64,000 nucleotides of DNA from Oscheius tipulae. Taxonomy: Eukaryota; Nematoda; Chromadorea; Rhabditida; Rhabditidae. Position 1 is the stretch's first letter; each line of letters opens with the position of its first letter. The notes under the pieces are model-generated. The model was not told the DNA's origin. It did not search any database and saw only the letters and a list, made by a program, of their open reading frames with translations. Shown here piece by piece: positions 57,060 to 64,000 of this stretch. A program made the translations under genes and the position numbers. Location: NCBI GenBank assembly GCA_037178975.1, contig JASJZH010000004.1:10788001-10852000 (forward strand). The letters are read 5' to 3'.

Positions 57060-58591
57060 TTACGCGCCTCTGCTTGATTCGAAAGAGCTGAAAAGGGGGA
57101 AGAGTTGTTCATATCCGGGAAGCCGCTTACCCTCAAAACTCCCCGTCTATAATCGGAGATGAGGGTGATGGTCAGAATCGGGTCCAAGATTTGAGCAAAA
57201 GACAAGATGGAGCCGCAGATTGTGATGAGAATCCCGACGCTGATCTGAGTGATTCCGGCAAAAAAGGCCAGACAGACTGGAGACGTATTGAAGATTAGAG
57301 GAAGGAGGGCTTGAAATGTCAGCAGAGTGTAGAGACGGTACTGGACACGGAAGGAGGATGGATGCAGATTGCGGAGCTGCTTCAGACGACGGCGGATCTT
57401 GTACCAGTAGGTGGAAATCACGGCAGTTATTATACCAAAGAAGACAGAGTAGAAGCCAACGCAGGTGAAGACATGCCAGTTGGGGAGACCGTCGATCTGG
57501 AACAGGGTCATCTTTCTCTCTCTCTCTCTCTCTCTCTCTCACTCACCATTATCGCTGCTCCAATGTATCCGACAGTCTCCAAATCCACTCCATGTACGTC
57601 CAAAATCTCCTTCTCAAAGTATGCTGTAGTTTCTTCTCTCCGACTAATGAATTCCATGAAGACCATGAGCAGGGCCCACAGGATTAAACTTCCGATTGCT
57701 AGTCGGATGCTCTTCTTTAGTTGTCCAAAACTTAGAAGACTTTCCCTAGAAACATTGTCAATGTATTCTATATTCTGCCCTACCCAGTGAGAATAGAGTA
57801 TCGGATCATGAAGCTCCAACAAATCACGATGAGATTGAAGGCATAGCCTGCAACTAGTCCGTAGATGAAGCAGGTTTGGAGCCAGAGAGGATGGAAGGAG
57901 ACGGTTGAGAAGAAAAGGTAGCCGTTCACCGGAGCCCACCAGGCCTGAAAGGTGGAAGCTTGAACAAATACCATATTTGTTTTTGGTTTTCCTGTGATTG
58001 GGTGACCATTATTTGTCCTCTAACAGTATCTATTCTAGCGATATTTTGGAGATTTCAGTTCTAGAAGAAGAACCTGCGATATTAAAAACTTCTAACTGCT
58101 TTACATAGCTCTGTTTCAGTGATCCCGCCGATTGGGATCAACGTGGAACTTCTACTTTATGCATCTTTTTGAAGAGCAAGATCATAAAGATTGTGACTGA
58201 TGTTGGAAGGAAAGTTGGACTTTTTGAACTCGGAGCGGGTACTGAAATAGGGTAATCTGTCTGCTCACAATAATTTTCGAGCATGCCCCACTGTTTTATG
58301 CTTGAGAGTACTTCCTTATCCTCACTATACTCTCACGTTACCGTTCGTCCCTATTTAACTTTAACTTTGTTCTGTCTCTGTCAAGTACTAGTGAGAAACC
58401 AAGTATCTTACCGCCAGTGTATTGACCTGACAGATGGTCATGACCGCCCCAGACAGCGTGTATAAGAGCAGGCAGTACTTGTAGTTCCCGATCTTATCGG
58501 AAGAGTACAGAAGTATGACAGGAATAAGGAGGATGTTAAACAGGATGGCTAAAGAACCGCTGAAGAGGGTTACCCATTGCGACCAGTTCAT
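57060..58591 (-). CDS. serpentine 7TM chemoreceptor, STR-superfamily type
   Basis: Predicted olfactory GPCR in sensory cilia. Helices in order: WVTLFSGSLAILFNILLIPV (TM1), IGNYKYCLLLYTLSGAVMTI (TM2, the IGxYKYL-like signature), NGYLFFSTVSFHPLWLQTC and YGLVAGYAFNLIVICWSFM, AIGSLILWALLMVFMEFISR, VFTCVGFYSVFFGIITAVIS, YTLLTFQALLPLIFN and AQILDPILTITLISDYRRGV, where DPxLTI...YR is the typical end of STR/SRJ-type receptors. The last splice gives VLSSFESSRGA at the stop. Five or so exons. GA satellite fills the middle introns. Confidence 0.75.
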
Positions 58592-58765
58592 CTCGGAGTC
58601 AACAGGGAGGACTCTTCCCGGAGGCGGAACTAGTTAAACCTGGCGGTATGAGACAGCGGAAAGAGACGTTGAAGAAATGAAGGAAGTGCTTGAGTGATAT
58701 CAGAGGGAAAGAAAGGGAGACTCAGTCTCAATGTCTGTTACCAAACAAAAACCATGTACTATAAG

Positions 58766-59050
58766 ATGTTTTCAAAACGCGAAAAAAAGGGCTCCAGCCT
58801 GCCAAAGCGTCGGACCAGAGTCTTTTCTTCTCAAAAAGCGGTATTTTCCCCTAGACCACTCTCGAAGCTACTTCGTTAGACTCGTTCTACAACGATCATG
58901 ATCTGAGGGTACCGCTGATACGATTACTTTGAGCCCGAAAGCTGTCTTGCAGGCGCGTGGCCCGGTATATGTGGGGAATGGCCAGCGCGAGATCGTACGG
59001 CGGTGACGAGAGCGACTGAGCTCAGCCAAAAAAAAGATAACTTTTTTCGG
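58766..59050 (+). repeat. repeat R3, copy 3
   Basis: Third R3 copy. The core at 58852-58904 keeps both inner hairpins, while the outer stem has one mismatch (TGATCT instead of TGGTCT). The right third matches copy 1 through CAGCGCGAGAT to the GCTCAGCC...AACTTTTTT end. Confidence 0.6.
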
Positions 59051-59080
59051 GTCGAAGGAGCTGATTTACAGCGTTGTTCT

Positions 59081-59148
59081 GCAAAGTTGTAGATTTTGGT
59101 ATGAGTTTTGCATACTTGCAAAGCTCATACCAAAATCTACAACTTTGC
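59081..59148. repeat. palindrome family P, copy f: perfect 25-bp hairpin
   Basis: The 25 bases at 59081-59105, starting GCAAAGTTGTAGATTTTGG, are exactly complementary to 59124-59148, with an 18-nt loop that itself repeats TTTGCA...TTGCAAA. It is the most intact foldback in the window. Confidence 0.85.
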
Positions 59149-59359
59149 GATATGATTGCAGAACATCATAAAAATAAAATATCACATTTTGAGCGATACG
59201 ACGGATACTGGGCCTCTTTGTCTCTGCCTTTCCGTCTCACTGTCTTTACGTCCCTCTGTTCCTTGTAACTCTGTCTCCCGGTCACTCTACATTTTTGTCT
59301 CTCTCTCTCTCTCTCTCTCTTTCTGGCTCTCTGTTTCTCTATCTCTAATTCAACGAAGT

Positions 59360-60610
59360 TCATTGCACAACAGGAAGGTTATTCGAGTTCGAGTTAACTC
59401 CGACCATTTTTGTCTGACCATCTTTAGTCTTCCGCCAGCCCATCAGAATTAAAACCTTGTGCCGAATTGTCCGATTCAGAGTCAAGTAGACAACTCCTGG
59501 AAAGCCGTGATTTCCCATCCAGGCCAAATTTCCAAGGATTGTAAAAACTTGGGGGACTTGGAAATATTGGGTGTAGACGTAGAGAAAACAGCCTACAACG
59601 TGACAGCCGCAGATGATCATCAGCTGGGGAATAATCTAAATTTTTGTAACTTTGATCAAGAAATAAGGGAACCTGTTTGGTCATACTAGAAAGCTGGTCG
59701 ACATTGCTCTGATGTGCTTTATAAACAAGTCGACATCCGATGACCAGATAGAAGAAGACGAGGGCAAAAATAACTACCATGTTGTTGACAGTGTGAGGGA
59801 CATTGGCGTAAATTTTGTGGGCCTGCAGAAAATGGAATGAGACAGAAAGACAGAGACAAACTTACGAGGTCTACCGGTAACGAAGTAGAATAGTTACTCA
59901 GTGGGTCGAAGAAGAATGTGGATGAACTTGGATCGAATAGAAGCGGTCGCTCGAAGAAGGTGAAGAATACAAAGTAGACTGTTGGTAGAAGAAGCCAGAA
60001 GTAGATTCTCTCTCCATCAAAGACATGGTTCAACTTCGGAAAAACTAGGTCTGTTGCTCGGTTGAAAGCCAAAATGATGCAGCAGAGACAAGTAGCCGAC
60101 CAAAATCCCATCGCAAAGTTGCCAAGGATGTATGCTTCAGTAGGAGAGGTACAGAAGGGTTGCCCAGTGATCGACCAAATCCCAGCCATGTCTGCACAGA
60201 TGAAGAGACAGAGCACGTCGACTATCCCGAGGTAGACCTTAACAAAGAAGGTGTGCTCTTTGTCTCTCTGTCTCCCTGTCTCCTCTGCCTCTCTGTTTCT
60301 CTGTCCCTCTTCCTTGTCCCCCTTCTCTATCTCTCTGTCTCTAGCTCTCATTTTCCTACCATAATCTTAAAGCAAGGAGCATTAACCAGTGGTGGTCTAG
60401 CCATGACAATTATACAAGGAATGTAGCAGCATTGGTAGAATATACCCAGGAACAGATATAGAATTCCAATAGGTATGTTCGAATGTCGAATGTCCTCAGT
60501 CCCAGAACAGTTGTACATTTGGGGACTGAAAAAGGAGACTGTCAAGGGAAAAGACCGACTCACTCTGTATAAAAAGTCTCTTCAAGTCCAAGAAGCTTGT
60601 AAAAGAGCAT
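59360..60610 (-). CDS. serpentine receptor class T (SRT) chemoreceptor
   Basis: Predicted nematode chemosensory GPCR of the Srt family. Exon 1 MLFYKLLGLEETFYTD joins to PQMYNCSGTEDI, the YNCSG start typical of Srt. Then IPIGILYLFLGIFYQCCYIP (TM1 with YxPC), LVNAPCFKIMVYLGIVDVLC (TM2, the C-x-K-I-M...D-x-x-C signature), FCTSPTEAYILGNFAMGFWS (TM3), CIILAFNRATDL, FWLLLPTVYFVFFTFFERPL (TM4), MVVIFALVFFYLVIGCRLVY (TM5), MIICGCHVVGCFLYVYTQYF (TM6) and WMGNHGFPGVVYLTLNRTI (TM7). The tail is KTKDGQTKMVGVNSNS. Five or so exons; one intron is full of pyrimidine satellite on the sense strand. Confidence 0.86.
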
Positions 60611-61848
60611 GGCTCAAAGTTTGATTCGAAAAAAGTGAATGCCTCTACACGATTAGACTGAGTCTGATGAGTTTAAGTAAGTGGAGTGTGTGAAATGATC
60701 ACCACGGATCCCACGTTCGAATGACCAGGCTCTAAGAAAACACAGGTTCGAAAGGGGGTGTTTTTGAAAACAAAAGCGTGGGAGGGAAGAACATAAATGG
60801 TATTTCAATCAGAAGTAAACAGTGTTCAGTATGATACTATTGAATGGACCTGGATTATGATTCTGATCAGCTCCTGGGACCAAAGAGTTACCCTGACACA
60901 ATTTGAGCGTTTCTTCGATAGCTTTCAGATACTCACAGATCTTCTAATATTCTATCCAGGATTAGATACGCATCTTCCCGCCTGACTCCTGTTCCTCAAG
61001 AACCGTTTGCCTTGGAGGAGTACCAGACTTGTTGAAATACTCGGTCAGGCGGCGTCGAAACCTATTCCGTTTGATTTAAGTTTGCTGCAGTTCCCATTCA
61101 TGGAGGATGAATGGGTACTGCAGGTGCGATCCAGAACTGAGGACGACTGGCCGCTGCGCGACCCATCTACCCGGAATCAGCAAGTCTGGGTACAAAATGA
61201 GAATTGCTACTTGGTACAGACTTTCATTTGCGCATCTAGACGAATGGGAGCTTCCTTCAAAAGTCCAATGCACTTCGACCCACATCAGGATTACCCTCAA
61301 CATTTCCAACCAAACATCATTCTGGCTAAACACAGAAGTACAAAGTCTTGTACAAAGTAGAGTCTGGTTTCTAGGGATGTACTTCTGGACATCAGTCTTC
61401 GACCTTTGTGTTTTCTAATTATAAAGTACTTGTCTTAGATCGAGACTGCTTACACAATAACTTCTAGAAGTTGGTCAACGATCATATAAGCAATGCTGGA
61501 ATGCTATTTCTCACACCATGGCATTTGTAAACAGTCGGCCACTAATTGACCAGCATTCTTTACTTTGATCGGTTTGTCAGGGATCAGCTGGGAACATCTT
61601 TTGACTTGATTTTCTAAAAGAGTCAAATTGGACACGCGTATATTCTTGAGTTCTTGTCGTTCTCCTGTCTAGACTGAAGGTCAGTTTGTCTCTGTCTCTT
61701 TCCTGTCTACCTGTTCTCTGAGTTATCATAAATGGTCAGTCACGAGTTACCTGCTGTTTTCCTTCAAAAAATCTCACGTTCCCATGATGTCGACGACCTT
61801 TCCCCCGATCTTTTCTCATGTCAAGCAGTAGTCTCTTTCGTTCCAGAC
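60611..61848. other. gene-poor region
   Basis: Two long overlapping plus-strand frames (about 61007-61418) are open in a GC-richer patch but show no family motif and no splice partners. Otherwise nothing; a pyrimidine satellite lies near 61690. Confidence 0.35.
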
Positions 61849-63380
61849 ATGTCTGAACCCTCGATGAACTACTACACTTCCCTGACCATCGGAGTCTTCA
61901 TGCTAATGGCTACAATACCCTGTTTTGTGTACTATGCTAAAATAATTCTAGTAAGCACCAAATGTTCTTGCCTTACTATCAACTATTTTAGAGTATACTC
62001 AGAGACAGGAGGATGAGAAAGAGACCAGCCTACAGGCTGATGATTGCTATAGGAATAGCAGATCTGACTCCATGCATTGCTCATGCCATCACTGGGCTGT
62101 ATACTACTTTCAACAAGGAGATTCCGATTGAAATTGGAAAGGTAAGAGGCATTGTCTTTCTGTCTCTCTTTCTCTCTCCCTCTCTCTCTTACTTCTCAAT
62201 TTCAGCTCCTTGGTGTCATCGCCACTCCAAGCTACGTTACCTACACAGTTCTCACGCTAATCCTAGCACTGAACCGACTCTTTCAGGCTTGGGACACTGA
62301 CGTCAGCCATCTTCTCTTCAAAAAGAGAAGAGTTTTCGTAAGTGTACTTCCGCTTTCTGCACTTATCTCTACTTCAGTACTGGATAGGCTGGTCTCTTTC
62401 CATTTGGTTCGCCTTCGTTGTCCTTTTACTGTCTCCTGATGCCACTATCAGCTATAACTTGACCAGGTTTGTACTCTATCTCTCATTGCTTCCGTACTAT
62501 ATCTCGGGTGGTTCCATGTTTGTAATTCTTCCCAGTTTCTCCTCCCATCCCAGAGAGCACCATATCATCGGTTTAATTTCTCAGGTTTGAGGTATCAGAT
62601 AGCTTTCGATCCTGCTCAAGTAGTAGTTGATGGAAGTTTTAGAATAGCCTTCCATTATAGGGAGGCAAGATACCGGTGGACAATGGCTGATCCTTTCCTT
62701 CTTTACCATTCTTCTGTTCCAGATACTCTTGGCGTTATGACGAGTCTCTGTCTCTGTCCTCAATGGTCAAGAAGGTTGAGATGTACGTGGAAGTGGGCTC
62801 TATACTCTTGAGTGGAATTTGCTATGCAGTCGTTCTCATACTCTTTATCAGAAAGGTCTGTCTCACCCTCTTTCCAAGCAACAAAAATCAGCAGAGATCA
62901 GTTTCTTCCGCCATCGTCGGTCATCATCTGGAAGTCAGGATTCTGGTTCAGTCGGTTTTGATCTCTGTCTATTGTACTGTCTTGAATCTATTCTGGCACA
63001 ACAGTGACTGGCTACCGGACTCTGTCTTTTCGGATGTCTTCTTGAACTTTATGTGGATTTTCAATAGCTGGGTCTATCCGATTGTGTACTTTATTGTTCA
63101 GAGGTGGGAATAGATTGAGAGACAGAGAGTCAGAGAGACAGAGACAGGGACAGAGAGACAGATAAAGGCTTACTGTTCAAGTTCAATGGTATTCAGACTG
63201 GTCAAGGAAGCTACAGTAACACGTGTCCAGTCGCTAGCCAACACCACAAACGGTACGACCTCCCAAGACGGCCTTAGCTTATCGCAGATCAGAGTCAAGC
63301 GCAGTCCGATTGAGAGAACTCTTGGATCGGTGCCTACGACTTGTCAGGCTCATCGCCACAAGCAGATTTTCATTACATAA
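61849..63380 (+). CDS. serpentine 7TM chemoreceptor
   Basis: Predicted GPCR. The chain of exons reads MSEPSMNYYTSLTIGVFMLM (TM1), RLMIAIGIADLTPCIAHAIT (TM2), LLGVIATPSYVTYTVLTLIL with ALNRLFQAW (TM3), YWIGWSLSIWFAFVVLLLSP (TM4), VGSILLSGICYAVVLILFIR (TM5), EVRILVQSVLISVYCTVLNL (TM6) and FLNFMWIFNSWVYPIVYFIV (TM7), then a long polar tail SSMVFRLVKEATVTRVQSLA ending KQIFIT at the stop 63378-63380. The tail comes from a separate last exon at 63179. The subfamily is not certain (SRXA- or SRT-like). An in-frame ATG at 61732 would add 39 residues; the later ATG fits the family start better. Confidence 0.7.
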
Positions 63381-63404
63381 ATAGATTTATTACTATGTGT
63401 CAAG

Positions 63405-63646
63405 TCATTTTCCACATCCACATGGCGAAGGCATAGCGTAGGCTGGAGCAGCACAGCCACACGAGGCCACAGGAGGAGGCGGAGGTGGAGGTGGGGGAGC
63501 ACTGAAAGAGACGTCAGTCACTGTCGAGGAACTTACCATCCGCAAGATGGCTGACATCCACAGCCGCCACCACCACCCATGTTGGGGAAGAGGAAAGCGT
63601 TGGAGACGACGACGAAGGCTAGGAGGAAGACGAAGAGGATTCTCAT
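63405..63646 (-). CDS. secreted Cys-Gly-Cys / polyproline peptide
   Basis: Two exons split by a 35-nt-class intron. The signal peptide MRILFVFLLAFVVVSNA is followed by FLFPNMGGGGGCGCQPSCG, then after the intron CAPPPPPPPPPVASCGCAAP and the end PSPCGCGK. Repeated C-G-C motifs and a proline stretch define it; cuticle- or venom-like secreted peptides have similar composition, but the function is unknown. A second gene of the same kind ends at 63963 on the same strand. Confidence 0.6.
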
Positions 63647-63962
63647 GGCTCGAGGAGACTGTTGCTACCTCGGCAGACGTCTCTGTCTCTTATGTACTCA
63701 CTCGAAGACTGGCTAGATTAGCCAAAGAGCTTGGCTAACAATTGCAACGTTCCAGACCTTTGACATCCCGCTGGGTGTCCGATGCCTAACAGGGAGGCTA
63801 ACGGATTAGCTCGACTGGTCATGGCGGCATAACTGTTTCGAAGAGGACTTTCTCCAGAGAAACAAAGATTTAGAGCGACAGAGAGACTGTCTATTTTCCA
63901 AAGAAATGCCTTTATTGTGCTGATGTACAGATAGATGAAGGTGCCTGGCTCCAGAAGGAAAT

Positions 63963-64000
63963 CTATTTGCCACATCCACAAGGAGAGGGAGGCGGAGGAG
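63963..64000 (-). CDS. paralogous Cys-Gly-Cys peptide, 3' end only
   Basis: Cut by the window edge. The visible last codons read PPPPSPCGCGK and stop, the same ending as the gene at 63405-63646, so this is a tandem paralogue. Confidence 0.6.
   Translation of the reverse strand, partial: PPPPSPCGCGK

Larger units (their letters stand above)
58592..59359. other. spacer holding R3 copy 3 and a 25-bp palindrome
   Basis: No coding region. See the two repeat entries; a (TC)n tract is at 59295-59322. Confidence 0.45.

Noticed and set aside
61007-61418. Overlapping 103-117-codon ORFs
   Set aside because: Both frames are open, but neither has motifs, a signal peptide or splice partners; kept only as a note.
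1-64000. CRISPR array, prophage or bacterial operon
   Set aside because: Spliced eukaryotic genes throughout; the regular repeats are simple satellites, not spaced direct repeats.

Overview
The window is nuclear DNA from a nematode, probably free-living. Genes are cut into many short exons by introns that mostly run 35-45 nt, start with gt and end with a T-rich ...ttttcag. The gene content is also nematode-like: class-T and STR-type serpentine chemoreceptors, nAChR-like Cys-loop channels, an acyltransferase-3/SGNH protein, a ShKT-domain secreted protein, UDP-glycosyltransferases and a transthyretin-like protein. Species cannot be named from sequence alone. Gene models were spliced by eye from reading frame, splice consensus and family motifs, so internal exon borders are less certain than gene identity.

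Layout. 1-6.1 kb: conserved single-copy genes ACTR10 (dynactin Arp11, minus) and VPS72/YL-1 (plus), divergently arranged. 6.1-24.7 kb: a receptor/secretome block with four Cys-loop channel genes, interleaved with a ShKT protein, an acyltransferase-3/SGNH membrane protein, a class-3 lipase and several tiny secreted-peptide candidates. 24.7-35.3 kb: four tiny single-pass membrane proteins, a UGT and a small four-span membrane protein, with dispersed repeats between them. 35.3-40.2 kb: gene-poor, holding a dead mariner, a broken PP1-type phosphatase copy, a hairpin-rich segment and a transthyretin-like gene. 40.9-48.9 kb: MITOK/CCDC51 (minus), with a serpentine receptor nested in one intron on the other strand, and RPAP1 (plus), which share a 256-bp divergent spacer. 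49.5-55.7 kb: a second UGT and a calcium-independent phospholipase A2. 57.0-64 kb: three serpentine receptors and a tandem family of Cys-Gly-Cys secreted peptides.

The genes do not form one pathway. Conserved cell-biology genes (ACTR10, VPS72, MITOK, RPAP1) sit beside expanding environmental-response families (chemoreceptors, ligand-gated channels, UGTs, secreted peptides). The most novel material is non-coding: several small repeat families with conserved inverted-repeat or multi-stem structure, some lying in introns, plus tRNA-like (Pol III promoter-like) remnants and a MITE that makes up most of one intron. A degenerate GACAGAGA-type satellite fills many introns of the family genes and is scarce in the conserved single-copy genes.
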